From Dactylorhiza incarnata (lineage: Eukaryota; Streptophyta; Magnoliopsida; Asparagales; Orchidaceae), in the NCBI GenBank assembly GCA_033032865.1, contig JAWHQI010000201.1, forward strand, positions 1,923,501 to 1,987,500: a stretch of 64,000 nt of DNA, written 5' to 3'. Of this stretch, positions 1 through 11,377 are shown piece after piece. Within the stretch, counting starts at the first letter, position 1; each line of letters starts with the position of its first letter. The notes beneath the pieces were generated by a model that was given only the letters and a program-made list of their open reading frames with translations, had not been told where the DNA came from and searched no databases. The position numbers were made by a program, and so were the translations under genes.

Positions 1-547
1 CTCCTCCGGCGAGCTTGCTCCCAACCTTGATTCTCCACCTTTTTCTCCTCTGTAAAGCTCCAGCCCGACTCCTTTCCCCCTTCTAAAGCTAATGGTGGCA
101 TCAATTCGAGATGGGGAGGGCTGTATTGAGAGTATTTGAAAAGTGGTGGTCGGTCACCCCTTGGTTGCTCCTTCCTGCTGCCAAATGGCACCCCTCCAGC
201 ACCAATTCGGCTGGGAATTAACTAGGGGGGTCAGATATGGCCTTGGGCAGAAGAGTGGAGTGCCACTTGGCCTTCATTCCCAAAATTCTTCTTGTATCTT
301 AATGGAGGAAGGGGGATTTTCCACTTTTGCCCCCATGCATGTCTTTGCATGTTGAATTCAGTGGGCAAGGTAGGTCATTATGCATGTGGGCTTCAGAATG
401 GGCCTTGTTTAAAGCTTTATTCCATTTGTCTTTGGTTTGAATCCAATTTAAGCCCAATTTAGGTATAATTGACCCTATGTTGACTTTTGAGTTGACTTGG
501 TCAACTAATGAGTAGGCTGACCCCACATGGTGACTATGGGGTCCATA
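1..547. other. Unassigned flanking DNA left of E1
   Basis: No gene is recognised here. The short open frames have no family features. The stretch continues at 8893 once E1 and one copy of its 5-bp target duplication are removed. Its right part has several TTGAC cores close together on both strands (about 477-505), which resemble WRKY W-boxes but could be chance or part of an old repeat. Confidence 0.5.
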
Positions 548-1809
548 TTTTGGATCTTACGGCGCCCTTAGAGGGGGGTGAATAAGGGAATAAAAATTTA
601 TTTATAATTTTATGGAAATTACTAAATTATTTAAAGTAATATTAGAACACAAAATAACAATTTAGCTAAAGGAAAAAAATATCATAATTTGCAAGTTTAG
701 GATTTAGAAACAAGTGCTAAATTGTTATATGATGAAATACATTAAGATAAACAATTTAGACAAAGTGATTTGAATTGAAAGCTTTGTAACCAATATTTTA
801 TAGATTACGTTAAATGAGAGAAATCAAGTAAACACAAATAGAGACATGATTATATTATATGAAAAGATGTTTACAAAAATTGATTTCAATATCGCTAGAA
901 ATTGGAGGCGTACATATGTAAATAATTTTTCCTTTTCTATACCGACTCGTATCCCCACGAACCGGTTGGCTTTAGCCTATCCTTCCCCGGATATGGCCTC
1001 AAGCTGCTCTAGCCAATCCTTCCCCGGATATGGCCTCGAGCCCCCTAGATCTAATCACCTAGAACTAGTCGCCAACACAAGGCAAATTTCCCCCTAAGTC
1101 CTACCCAGACCTAGTCGCCAACACAAGGCGAATTAACTAAACGGTTACAAAGAAAGTATGGAATGGAAATAATGAAAAACAATAATAAAACTCCCTATAT
1201 GAGATCTCTGGAGTCGAGGATGAAGGATCGATGTAGCATAAGCGAGGTAGAAGCAATCGTCCTTCGGATGTAGCGTGACGTAGTCCTCCTCCAGAATTCT
1301 CCTTAAGCTTTTTGTGGGAGATCCATCTTCGGCAGCATAACAGCACTAGAATTGTGGCAAAAGCAACCTCTCTGGGATGGATTATCAAAATGACGAAGTT
1401 GGCTCATTTTATAGAACTTGGAGCTAGCGCTTGTGGTAGTGGCTAGCGCATGCGGTAGCATTCGTGTCGAGCGGTTGTGAAACCATCGGCGGAGTGGCGC
1501 TGTGCACGAACTTGAGATAGCGCCTACGGTATCGCTAGCGCTGGCGGTAGCGTTAACCGCTGAGACGGAGCCGCTGGGACGATCTTGAGCTAGCGCCTAG
1601 CGTTAGTGCTAGCGCTGGCGGTAGCGCTGGCGTTAGCGATAGCGCTGGCGGTAGCGCTGCTCCTTTCAAATGATTGTTCCAAGCTGCTTTATACCTGTGG
1701 AGTATTGCACCTATAGTTCCTGCACGCTATAAACACACTACAAGCAATATCAAATACAATATGAGATTTGTTATTCTCAAATAAAGGGATGTGACACACA
1801 TGTCCAACA
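548..1809 (-). repeat. E1 3' LTR
   Basis: 1262 bp. Reading the minus strand it starts TGTTGGACATGTGTGTCACA and ends near the C-rich block (reverse of the G-tract at 569-574) followed by the degenerate GATCCAAAA end. A TATA-like element lies on the minus strand at about 1407-1415. A CpG-rich block of GCTAGCGC and GCTGGCGGTAGC motifs (about 1425-1660) lies upstream of it. It is about 78 bp shorter than the 5' LTR, largely because it has fewer 12-bp repeats. Confidence 0.9.
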
Positions 1810-1823
1810 ATCTCCCCCTTTTG
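1810..1823 (-). other. E1 polypurine tract
   Basis: On the minus strand this reads CAAAAGGGGGAGAT directly before the 3' LTR, the position and composition of the plus-strand DNA primer of LTR retrotransposons. Similar G-rich tracts recur nearby (about 1945, 1978, 2010, 2066). Confidence 0.9.
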
Positions 1824-3284
1824 ATAATAGCAAATCCTTTAAGCAAGAAATCAACAATAGTGTTTATAGATAAGATAAGCAAGATAAAAGTGCAACTATA
1901 GTAAATGATATGCATGATAATGTGCATACTGCCCCTAACTTAATGCTCCCCCTACATAAATGCAATTTATGTATTACTCCCCCTAAATGATAGATTTCAT
2001 GAATTAGTCTCCCCTTATTTATCTATATTTCTCATATATAGATTTCTTCAATTAATCTCTCCCTTTTGGTATTATCAAAAGAAGGTGGGGTGAGGGTAGT
2101 AAGGAGGCATTAATATATCATGATCGAGCTTTTCGAAATATAAATAAAGATAAAGAGTGTAAGCATAACATATATAAGAGATTTCAAATATAAAGATAAG
2201 AGTTATAAGCAAGCGGAAGATTATAATAAACGTCTTTTTGTAAGCATGAAAAGCATAAGTAGAAATATGAGTTTTAGTTCAAAATTGAAAGATGTTTTAA
2301 CCATTTTGAAATCTCAAAGTTTTTCATAAAGATACCAAGCATGAAATGATCATATCAAAGAGAGATTATACTACAATGTTATTTAATTGTAAATTCAAGA
2401 AATACCAAAACATTGTAGAGATCATGCTAGGTTTATCTAGTGCATTTTTATATAAAGAGTAGGATAAATAAAGCATTATAATCCAATACTCATGAGAAGA
2501 AGTGTTATGAAAGATAATGATGTGCACATAAGTGTATTTTGGGCAATGTTAACAATGGATTTAAATCATCAAAACACAAGACATATGTAAAGTAAAGTGC
2601 ACAATAAAACACAAGTAAATTACTTTCACACACTTTTAATGCACATAATTTTTTTTTAACAAAGTGGTGTAAAAACTAAGGTTTGCACAAGACACTTTAC
2701 AATTCTTTCAAAGGTGCTCAACCTCACAATGCTTATGAAGACTTATTAGGAGGTTCAAGTAGTGCTTGGTGGAGTTATATATGTCTACATATATAATTTT
2801 TTGTTCACATTTGTGAGACATCATTCTCTGAATACACTTGTTTTGCAAACCCAATTTTAACTTAACCACTTTTCTAAATTTCATAAGTGCAATTCAAATG
2901 TAGTGTAGGCAATAAACTTATGCAAGTTTTAATTCATTGCACAAATACAATACACAAGCAAGCATTTTTAGATTTAGACACACATGTTGATTACCAAAAT
3001 AAGTGAGTGAAATGTATCATTATCAATCATAAAACATTTACTCATACTTAGAGGCATGCTAAGCTTGGTTCTACACATTTTTCAATACAATTGATGCACT
3101 TTAAATAGATATATCAAAGCATGATAAGCAAAACAATGTTCATAGTAATTTGAAAGAATATGTTTTAACATTGTAAATAAGTCTAAATAATTGAATTCAT
3201 ACATGCTTGATATTGACAATAAAGATCATACAGTTTTTTTTGTTTTATCATTTTTAAATCAATTAAAAAAAATAGAAAATCACA

Positions 3285-3500
3285 AAAACATATTTTTGTC
3301 ATTTTAAAATTTTGAATTTTTGTAGTTGATTTTTCATAATATGAATAAAACACAAATATCAAAAAAAAAATTTGTATTTTTGAATTTTTGTAGTTGATTT
3401 TTCATAATATGAATAAAACAGAAAACCATAAAACATATTTTTGTATTTTTGAATTTTGAACTTTTATAGTTGATTTTTCATAATTCAAATAAAACAAAAA
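3285..3500 (-). repeat. AT-rich tandem repeat, about three units (E1)
   Basis: About three diverged units of roughly 70 bp, each containing GTAGTTGATTTTTCATAAT (the third has TATAGTTG) followed by an A-rich AATAAAACA block. The same array is in E3 at about 26785-27015. Confidence 0.75.
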
Positions 3501-3928
3501 TAAAATAGACAGACACACAAAAATAAATTTTGCACAAATAAACTAACATATTTTTGTTGATTTTTAGAAATTTTAAAAAATAGAAAAATCGCACACATAC
3601 GCTAGCGCCGGCGCTATCGCCGCTGGAAACAGTACGTGATTTTTTGAGAATTTTAAATTTTTTATTTTTGATATTTATTAAGTGTCCTTAGAGTAGTCTT
3701 ATGCAGAAATTTTGTAATTTTTGGAGATGTTTTGATTGCTCAAATTTGCATAAAACTTTAGCTTTTTCAAATACATGTGTTTTACAAAAAACTTTTAAGC
3801 ACAGAATAAATAAATTATGCAAAACACAAGAGGACATAATTTGAACAACCCAAAATATGCATGATTTAAGTGATAAGTAAATAAAATGATCATGCAAAGA
3901 GTAATATAAGTATGTCCTAAGATTAAAG

Positions 3929-4180
3929 ACTACCCCGACTAAATGTCTACACCCTAGCCCCGTACTAAGTGACGGATGGGCATGAGGAGCTGCATGCATG
4001 CCGTAGGTTGGGGTGTTAATCCCATATGCACACACTAGAGAACACTCAACCTAGCACTCTTTCCCCCCAGTGCCTCGCAAGGCCCCACTGAACCCTCCCC
4101 GGTTAAGGACAAGACATGTCTTAGAGGTTAGGTCTCTAATGCATCCAATCCTACGCCCCCGCTATTGTGAGATGTGAAGT
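3929..4180 (-). other. Conserved GC-rich island (E1)
   Basis: A block of about 250 bp, visibly richer in G+C than its AT-rich surroundings. It is retained almost unchanged in E3 (27441-27694) and clearly recognisable in E2 (15401-15640, opposite strand). It has no shared open frame. On the RNA strand it contains a short hairpin, TTAGAG-loop-CTCTAA, present in all copies. Its function is unknown; packaging, structural or regulatory RNA roles are possible. Confidence 0.7.
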
Positions 4181-4313
4181 CAAAGGTGAATAATCTTTGG
4201 ACAACCTAAGCTTTTAAACTATGGGTTGATTTATAAACTATAGGTTTTGTTTAATTTGATGAGTTATAAAGCCGCATAGTTTTTTTACTATTATGAGATG
4301 ACGATATGAGATT

Positions 4314-5003
4314 ACTAGCACAATTACTAATATTCAATACGTGACAATGCTAGTATGATGAGTTTTGGGTTTCATGACATGTCATAAGATTAATATTAAT
4401 ATTGCATGTATTTCAAAATAGAATTTCAAATTATAGATCTAGAATGGAGTGATGATTTAGTTTGATTTATTCTTTCATTACAAAGTTGATTCTAGAGTCT
4501 ACAAATATGAGAGATACATGAAATCACTAGCAAAGCAAATCAATACATCAAATAATGTAAAGAAAATATTATTCATAATTTTTATCATACGATTCATAAT
4601 TCCTATTATCGATTTGAGATAAGTCTTGATAGAACATGAATTATGATTTATGATTAAAGAGAATTTTTGCATAGAATATATGTTAGATCATCATGATGTA
4701 TGAGAATTCTAATCCTTCTAGACTTATGATATAGTGATATAGTGATTTTCTTTTGAAAGAACATGATTGATTTGTAAGTCTAGAAAAATGATGATCATCC
4801 AATCATATAAAAGACAAAGATCATATATATAAAGTTTTTGAATTTTATAAGATTGCTTTCAATAATTAAATTTATTGATCTTTGGTTTTGCATGATAATA
4901 TATGATTCATGAAACAATATTCACAAATATTCTAATGATTAATCCATAAACTATGTGGTTGTTGGAATTTTAGTATTCTATTATAATTTCAAATCACATA
5001 GTT
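4314..5003 (-). repeat. Series of long-loop inverted repeats (E1)
   Basis: Four perfect inverted repeats follow one another: ACTAGCA/TGCTAGT (4314-4320, 4348-4354), TCTAGAAT/ATTCTAGA (4438-4445, 4489-4496), TCTAGACTTA/TAAGTCTAGA (4717-4726, 4775-4784) and AACTATGTG/CACATAGTT (4949-4957, 4995-5003). Loops are about 27-48 nt. Counterparts lie in the same order in E3. E2 keeps two of them (one with different arms). Confidence 0.75.
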
Positions 5004-5900
5004 ATCATCAAATTTAAATAACATTGTACATGTTATACCTAGCATAAATATATAATCATAGAATACTAAATTACATGCAAACATTGGTGACACGCATCAC
5101 ACGCATAATATCTAAATTAATATATGAAATAATTAAACTAAGGATAGCATGTGATGAAAAATCCATAAACACAGAAATTTCCAAATCAAGCAAAATAAGA
5201 TAGCTTTTAAAATGGAGTTGAAATTGGGCAAGTTGACAGCACCAAAACGAACTCAAATGAGCAAGCATAGTTTGCCGTTGGATGGAGATTTTTGTGCTCT
5301 TTCCGAAAATATATTAAACGCGAAAATCGGACGAGCGGATCAAAAGATATGGCTTTTGAAGTTTTGATCTAAAACTCGCATTTTTGAAAAAATTAAACAC
5401 GCGTTTTGTGAATGTTTGTTTTCAATTTTATTTTATAATATTTTTCATTATAAGGGCTATCAAATGCAACAAATAGAAAAATAATCAAAACGTTGCGCAT
5501 TTTAATTTTTAGCTTAAGCCCTTTAATAAATCATTTAAATCCATATATTTTTTTTTAAATAATTTCATTAGTCTTGAAAATAATTTTATATTCGATTTTT
5601 AATGATAATTCAAGACAATTAAGGGTAAAGGATTTAAAAGGATAAAGAACAATCAAAGATGAGAGATAGATCACTTTGAAAAAATATTTGACTTAATGTT
5701 CAATTTTAATTCAAATTTGATTTGATAGACATTAGGCTTAATATATGAAAGTCATATTACATGATATATAAAGTGATCATAGCATGTTTGTTTAAAAAAA
5801 TATAAAATAAACAAAAGAAAAAGAGACAATAAGCATATTATGAAGTAGAGTATTGATATTTCATTTTTAATTGTTTCGACTTCATGCAAATGATTGGATA

Positions 5901-7503
5901 CTAATTAATAAGAGATTTAGGTATCCAAAGGGGACCATGTGGGATGGTTCCTTTGGGTACCCAAATACATCGTGATGGCTTTTGGGAAGATAGTGATGAA
6001 TGGGCCTTTACAAGTGGAGTTAGTGTTTCGTTTTTAATTTTGGGCCTCCATTCATACTTTGGTTGTTTTTCTTTTAAATTCATATTATGATTATTTGACA
6101 TCTTTTTGGAATGATAGTTGTTTGAAAAATAATTTATTTGGGATTTATGGTTATTCAAATTATTTTTCAAAATAGATTGATGTTGATAATCATAATGAAT
6201 TTTATTATAACGATTCTTTGAAAGTTTATAAGAGTGATTGTCTTTCTTTAGAAGTGATTGTTGAAAGTGTGGGTTACAATATGTTTTAAAAGATTGATTA
6301 TTATTTTGATGATTTTCATTTCTACTCTTTCTTATAGACATACTCTTATAATATAAAGGATAATATTTTGTACTTTGTTTTTCATGAAAAGGAGTTTTTA
6401 AATTTGAATCATGATTGAAAATATATTGAGATTTATAATAATGACTCTTAAGAATTTTGTGAGGGTCATAATTCTTTTTGAAACTAAACTCCTTTTGAGT
6501 TGATGTATGGAAATGATCCTTTTTAGAAATGATTTTGCAAGGTAATAAATCCTTGTTATTCAAAATCTTATGATGAAATTCATTACATGACATTTGAAAT
6601 TTTTCAACAAAAGATTTTAATTGTATTAACTTACAAGATAAAACATCATTTTCAATTAACAATTTTTCATTATGCCTTTTAGAAATTAAGAGCCTTTTAT
6701 TCACTTTCCTTGCATTTTTCTTTTAATAAATTGCAATTAAGACAAGGAATATGAATTTTAACTAAAGAGCATGAAAGAGAATTTATCACATCAATATTTG
6801 ATTCTACATTATCGTTTGCTTTTAAAGATTTATTTTCTAAACGTAATTTGGAATTAGCAATTTTTAACTTTAAAATTTTACGTTTAGCAATTTTAAGCAT
6901 ACGAGAAGTAGAAATAGAATTTGTTACAAAAAGAGAAGATTTAGATTTTCTTACCTTGCTATAGTTTCCGTCTTCTCTTTTGCTTGATGTGTTGCCAACA
7001 AATGAGTCCAACATTGTGACGTTGTATTCTTCTTCCTTCAAGCATAAGTCCTCATCGATTTCTTCTCTTGGATCCATAAGGAATTCCTCGTCGATTTCTT
7101 CTCTTGGATCCATAAGGAATTCCTCGTCGATTTCTTCTCTTGGATCCATAAGGAATTCCTCTTGTTCATCATCTATAGAAGGAAGACTATAAGTATTCTC
7201 AAGAAATTTCCAAACTTCATAAGCAGTAGGAAGTGTATAAATTAGTTTGAAAATATTTTGATGCAATGCACAATATAGACTATTCATTGATTTGGCATTT
7301 AAAAACATTTCATTTTTATTTAAAATACTTGGGGGCATTTTAATTGTAATATTCCATACTTCAATATACAAAGATTAAAGGAATTTTTCCATAAGAAATT
7401 TCCACCCATTATAATTTTTGCCTTCAAATAAAGGTGGTGCTAAAGATTTTTCATTTATAGGAAAATTTCCCCCACTAGTAAAAGCGATATCATGAGACGC
7501 CAT
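5901..7503 (-). pseudogene. E1 gag, broken
   Basis: Copia-type Gag, the structural protein that would form the virus-like particle. The frame begins at the ATG at 7503 (MASHD...) in the sequence context used in E3. It is interrupted near 7371 and again near 6700 by frame changes, leaving open pieces 7371-6697 and 6704-5901. The N-terminal part carries the W-rich gag core (NYNGWKFLMEKFL, EVWNITIKMPP), the middle is Leu/Lys-rich and likely coiled coil, and the C-terminal part is rich in Lys, His, Asn and Tyr and ends with WVPKG and a stop. No CX2CX4HX4C zinc knuckle is visible. An in-frame 36-bp triplication lies at 7051-7158. Confidence 0.88.
7051..7158 (-). repeat. 36-bp x3 in-frame tandem repeat in gag
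   Basis: Three near-identical 36-bp units, each encoding the 12-residue block EEFLMDPREEID, in frame with gag. E3 has a single unit at the corresponding place, so this is an expansion in E1. Confidence 0.9.
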
Positions 7504-7538
7504 TATTCCTGGTTTTTAAACCGTTTGGAATAACCTAC

Positions 7539-7550
7539 GCTCTGATACCA
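7539..7550 (-). other. E1 primer-binding site (tRNA-iMet)
   Basis: On the minus strand it reads TGGTATCAGAGC two bases after the end of the 5' LTR, complementary to the 3' end of plant initiator tRNA-Met. Confidence 0.95.
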
Positions 7551-7552
7551 CT

Positions 7553-8892
7553 TGTTAGATCTTACGGCACCCTTAGAGGGGGGTGAATAAGGGAATAAAA
7601 ATCTTTTTATAATTTTATGGAAATTACTAAATTGTTTAAAGTAATATTAGAACACAAAATAACAATTTAGATAAAGGAAGAAAATATCATAATTTGCAAG
7701 TTTAGGATTTTGAAATAAGTGATAAATTGTTATATGATGAAATAGATTAAGATAAACAATTTAGACAAAGTGATTTGAATTGAAAGCTTTATAACCAATA
7801 TTTTAAAGATTACGCCAAATGAGAGAAATCAAGTAAACACAAATAGAGACATGATTATATTATATGAAAAGGTGTTTACAAAAATTGATTTCAATATCGC
7901 TAGAAATCGGAGGCATACATATGTAAATAGTTTTTCCTTTTCTATACCGACTCGTATCCCCACGAACCGGTTGGCTTTAGCCTATCCTTCCCCGGATATG
8001 GCCTCAAGCCGCTCTAGCCAATCCTTCCCCGGATATGGCCTCGAGCCCCCCTAGATCTAATCACCTAGAACTAGTCGCCAACACAAGGCGAATTTCCCCC
8101 TAAGTCCTACCCAGACCTAGTCTCCAACACAAGGCGAATTAACTTAACGGTTACAAAGAAAGTATGGAATGGAAATAATGAAAAATAATAATAAAACACC
8201 CTATATGAGATCTCTGGAGTCGAGGATGAAGGATCGTTGTAGCATAAGCGAGGTAGAAGCGATCGCCCATCGGATGTAGCGTGACGTAGTCCTCCTCCAG
8301 AATTCTCCTTAAGCTTTTTGTGGGAGATCCATCTTCGGCAGCATAACAGCACTGGAATTGTGGCAAAAGCAACCTCTCTGGGATGGATTATAAAAATGAT
8401 CGAAGTTGGCTCATTTTATAGAACTTGGATCTAGCGCCTGCGGTAGTGGCTAGCGCCTGCGGTAGCATTCGTGTCGAGCGGTTGCAAAACCATCGGCGGC
8501 GTGGCGCTGTGCATGAACTTGAGATAGCGCATGCGGTATCGCTGGTGCTGGTGGTAGCGTTAACCGCTGAGACGATCTTGAGCTAGCGCCTGGCGTTAGA
8601 GCTAGCGCTGGCAGTAGCGCTGGCGGTAGCGCTGGCGGTAGCGCTGGCGGTAGCGCTGGCGGTAGCGCTGGTGGTAGCACTGGAGGTAGCGCTGGCGGTA
8701 GCGCTGGCGGTAGCGCTGGCGGTAGCACTGGCGGTAGCGCTGCTCCTTTCAAAAGATTGTTCCAAGCTGCTTTATACTTGTGGAGTATTGCACCTATAGT
8801 TCCTGCACACTATAAACACACTACAAGCAATATCAAATACAATATGGGATTTGTTATTCTCAAACAAAGGGATGTGACACACATGTCCAACA
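7553..8892 (-). repeat. E1 5' LTR
   Basis: 1340 bp, nearly identical to 548-1809 apart from point differences and an expanded 12-bp repeat. On the minus strand it starts TGTTGGACATGTGTGTCACA and ends ATCTAACA. The U5-side part contains repeated CCTTCCCCGGATATGGCCTC blocks. The element promoter would lie on the minus strand near 8415 (TATA-like TTTTATAGA). Confidence 0.92.
8605..8741. repeat. 12-bp minisatellite in E1 5' LTR
   Basis: About 11 head-to-tail copies of GCTGGCGGTAGC with scattered changes. The same motif is present in fewer copies in the other LTRs of this family. It generates spurious proline/alanine frames on the minus strand. Confidence 0.92.
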
Positions 8893-8897
8893 CCATA

Positions 8898-9237
8898 GAC
8901 TCCCTTTGGGGTGATTCACGGCTTGGTGAACCCTCTTTGGGCACTTTTGACCTATTTAGGTCAACTTAGGCAAAATGGGTCAAATGGTGATTTTGACCCA
9001 AACCCTAGATTTGTCTTGACCCATTGGGTTATTAATGACCCATTGAGTACCCTAGAGGATTAGGAAGAGTTAGGTGAGGTCAATTGGATCATTTTGAGGC
9101 TTAGACATCAAGCCTTAAACCTTGAAGTCATTTTGTCTATTTGCACACCAAGGTGTTTTTCTCCTTTTCACCTTGGTTCTAGGGCAATTCTTGGTCTCTT
9201 ATAGCAATGTCATGACCTTGTCATGACAAAGTGCACC
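8898..9237. other. Unassigned flanking DNA between E1 and C2
   Basis: No gene is recognised. It continues 1-547. It contains many TTGACC/GGTCAA cores (for example around 8950-9035), extending the cluster seen left of E1. Confidence 0.5.
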
Positions 9238-10242
9238 TTAGGGGTCTAGTAGTTCTGGGGATGTTACAGCCAAGGCCTTAGCGGGCATCGCCGTCATATT
9301 GGCCACAAAGGCTCCTCCCCATCCAGCTTCATCAGATTTTGGCTTCTCCTTCTCCGCTACATGTCCCGGCTGAAGATTAACCCGACAATCCTTCTTGAAG
9401 TCGCCGGTCTTATTGCATCTGAAGCACCTTGGTCCCTCTCCCTTCTTCTTCCCATCAGACTTAGCAGCATAACCCATATCCTGTTGACCTGAAGTAGAGG
9501 GTGCATCATGACCTGGATTCTTCTTCTCCCACTTCTTCTTCTTCTTCCCAGAAAATAACACATCACTATCTCCCCCAGAGATAGAATTCCCCGCCATCTG
9601 TCTTGCCAAACTTTCCTGCGAAGCAAGTAAGTTTCCCAGCTCCAACAGAGATGGCTGATTTGCCTAACCCTGAACTTACGTCACAAAGGCAAGATACTCC
9701 TTCCGCAACCCGCGGATGATATGCCTCTTCAATTTTGCCTCCGAGATGGGCTCGTCAGGGTCTAATGTAGAAATCTCTGCTGTGAGGTTCTTCATCTTGA
9801 GAAAGAAGGTAGAGATGGAAAGATCACCTTGAGAGGCTTTCTCCAACTCATTTTCAAGAAACTGTAGCCGAGCTACATTCTTCCTATTGAACAGCCCGTC
9901 CAAAGACGTCCAAATCTCAGCAGCAGATTTACATCCAATGATGTGATCGAATAGCTCTGGTGAGATAGCCCTCTTGAGTGTGAACTTTGCCTTTGCATTA
10001 GTCCTCCTCTAAAGTCTCACCTCTGCCATATTATCTCCTGCTAGATGAACTTCTTGTGTGTCTTCTCCTCCAACTATCTCCCATAGATCCTCGCCAAGTA
10101 AGTAACTCTCCATACACGACTTCCACTTCTTGAAGTTAGTCAATGTGAGGAGTTCAATACCAAGCCCTCTTGCGTATCCAGCTTCCATGGCAAACAATGT
10201 GGTTTCTTCTTCACAAAGACGATGGCAACTCAAGTTGAACAT
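9238..10242 (-). pseudogene. C2 Copia gag remnant
   Basis: Remnant of a Copia Gag in three pieces in different frames (10242-10009, 9903-9676, 9645-9238). The first piece has the N-terminal gag signature (NFKKWKSCMESYLLGEDLWE). The second resembles the central gag helical region. The third has a Lys-rich segment and a zinc-knuckle-like CFRCNKTGDFKKDC in which the usual His is Asp. Nothing resembling protease or polymerase follows to the left, so the element is truncated. It belongs to a family different from E1-E3. Confidence 0.82.
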
Positions 10243-10261
10243 TGCTTATCCACTCCAAGAA

Positions 10262-10277
10262 CCTCGCTCTGATACCA
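10262..10277 (-). other. C2 primer-binding site (tRNA-iMet)
   Basis: Minus strand reads TGGTATCAGAGCGAGG, abutting the LTR end TTTTTTAACA at 10278. Confidence 0.92.
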
Positions 10278-11372
10278 TGTTAAAAAATTTGATTTGAACC
10301 ATTTAGGAGTAAGCAGGAGTTGCATCAACTAAGTTATAGCCAAACAACCATAATGCCACACAGCAATATAATAGTCTTTATTTAATCACAAAACTTCATT
10401 ACATTTCGAGACATACATGGTGAGACATGATTCATAAGAATCACGAAGGAGAGAAGAACAAAACACACCAAAACACAAATCTGGTGACCTGGCAAAGCAG
10501 AGACCGCACAGACCGCTGCACTCCAGAGACCGCCCGGCTTGTCCTGAGACCGCACGAACAGAATACAGGCAAGATACCTGCACTGCAAGATCGCCAGCTC
10601 AAACCGCACGAACTGGAGCTTTTTGAACTGAACAGAGAACAGAAGCTGTCGTCAGACTGCAACTCAGATCGCCTAACCACAGAAGGTCGCCTGATCGCTG
10701 AGTTCGCTGCGAACAGCACAAGAACAACATAAACCAGTCTGCAGACAAGCCGATGCTGAACTATTTATGCAAGCCACTGGGAAATTACCAAGGAAGGAGA
10801 CCGCAACCTGCTGACCGCAAACCTGCGAACACAAAAAACAGTCAACTCACTTCTAAGACCGCCCGACCTCAAAGTTGAGACCGCACGAAACAACCAGGGC
10901 TCTAGTTCCTACAGTTCTCGTTATGAATGATGGGCCCTTCACCCCTATTTATAGGCGAGGAGACGGATGTCGTCACCACTGCAAGAGAGGTACAGTCACC
11001 ACCCATCAGATCGCGAGCGGTCTCACAGAGCAGACCGCGCGATCACACCACTTGGACAACATCCTGTCCAAGACCGCAAATCAGCAGCAGACCGCGCACA
11101 AGCCATGCGGACATAGATCACTCCTTCCTTAGACCGCCTAGAGCAAACCAAGAACATCTAGCCTACTTCAGATAAGTCGCCATACCAACCTGCATAAGCC
11201 GCCCGGTCACAGTGGTTACTCAAGAACAGACTGCCCAGTTTGAACAAACTAGCAAATCACAGCAGACTGCCAGAGCCAGACCGGCAGAAAAGACAGACCG
11301 CCAGAACCAGACCGGCAGAGCACCAACACAGAGACCGCAAAGTCACCAATAAATAGACCGCCGACCACCTTC
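10278..11372 (-). repeat. C2 5' LTR (right boundary uncertain)
   Basis: The sequence beyond the primer site has LTR character: a minus-strand end in TTTAACA, TATA-like boxes on the minus strand (about 10758 and 10948), and a dense CpG motif GACCGC or GACCGCC repeated dozens of times between about 10500 and 11360. I could not place the outer LTR end because no second copy lies in the window. The stretch stops where E2 has inserted. Confidence 0.65.
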
Positions 11373-11377
11373 CACTT

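Larger units (their letters stand above)
1824..5900 (-). other. E1 non-coding internal region
   Basis: About 4.1 kb of AT-rich sequence between gag and the 3' LTR with no long open frame on either strand. It aligns by eye over its length with 25330-29578 in E3, and more loosely with the reverse of 14063-18160 in E2. On the minus (RNA) strand it holds, in order, a run of inverted repeats (5003-4314), a GC-rich island (4180-3929), an AT-rich tandem repeat (3500-3285) and reiterated purine tracts. Confidence 0.85.
548..8892 (-). mobile_element. E1: gag-only LTR retrotransposon, complete, minus strand
   Basis: This is a full-length non-autonomous Copia-type element. Both ends are LTRs with TGT...ACA termini (the left end reads TTTTGGATC, one base off). 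It is flanked by a perfect 5-bp target duplication CCATA (543-547 and 8893-8897). The order on the minus strand is 5' LTR (7553-8892), tRNA-Met primer site, broken gag (7503-5901), about 4 kb of AT-rich non-coding sequence, purine tract, 3' LTR (548-1809). No protease, integrase, reverse transcriptase or RNase H motif is present. The same architecture occurs in E2 and E3, so the lack of pol is a family trait and not damage to this copy. Confidence 0.93.

Noticed and set aside
143..526. Small open frames in the left flank
   Set aside because: Short, overlapping on opposite strands, without family features or promoter context.
3929..4180. A tRNA or other known RNA gene in the GC-rich island
   Set aside because: No cloverleaf, A/B boxes or known RNA family could be recognised; it was kept only as an unexplained conserved block.
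8450..8765. Open frames with repeated Leu-Pro-Pro-Ala or Ser-Ala-Thr
   Set aside because: They come from the 12-bp minisatellite in the E1 5' LTR; the other LTR copies do not preserve them.
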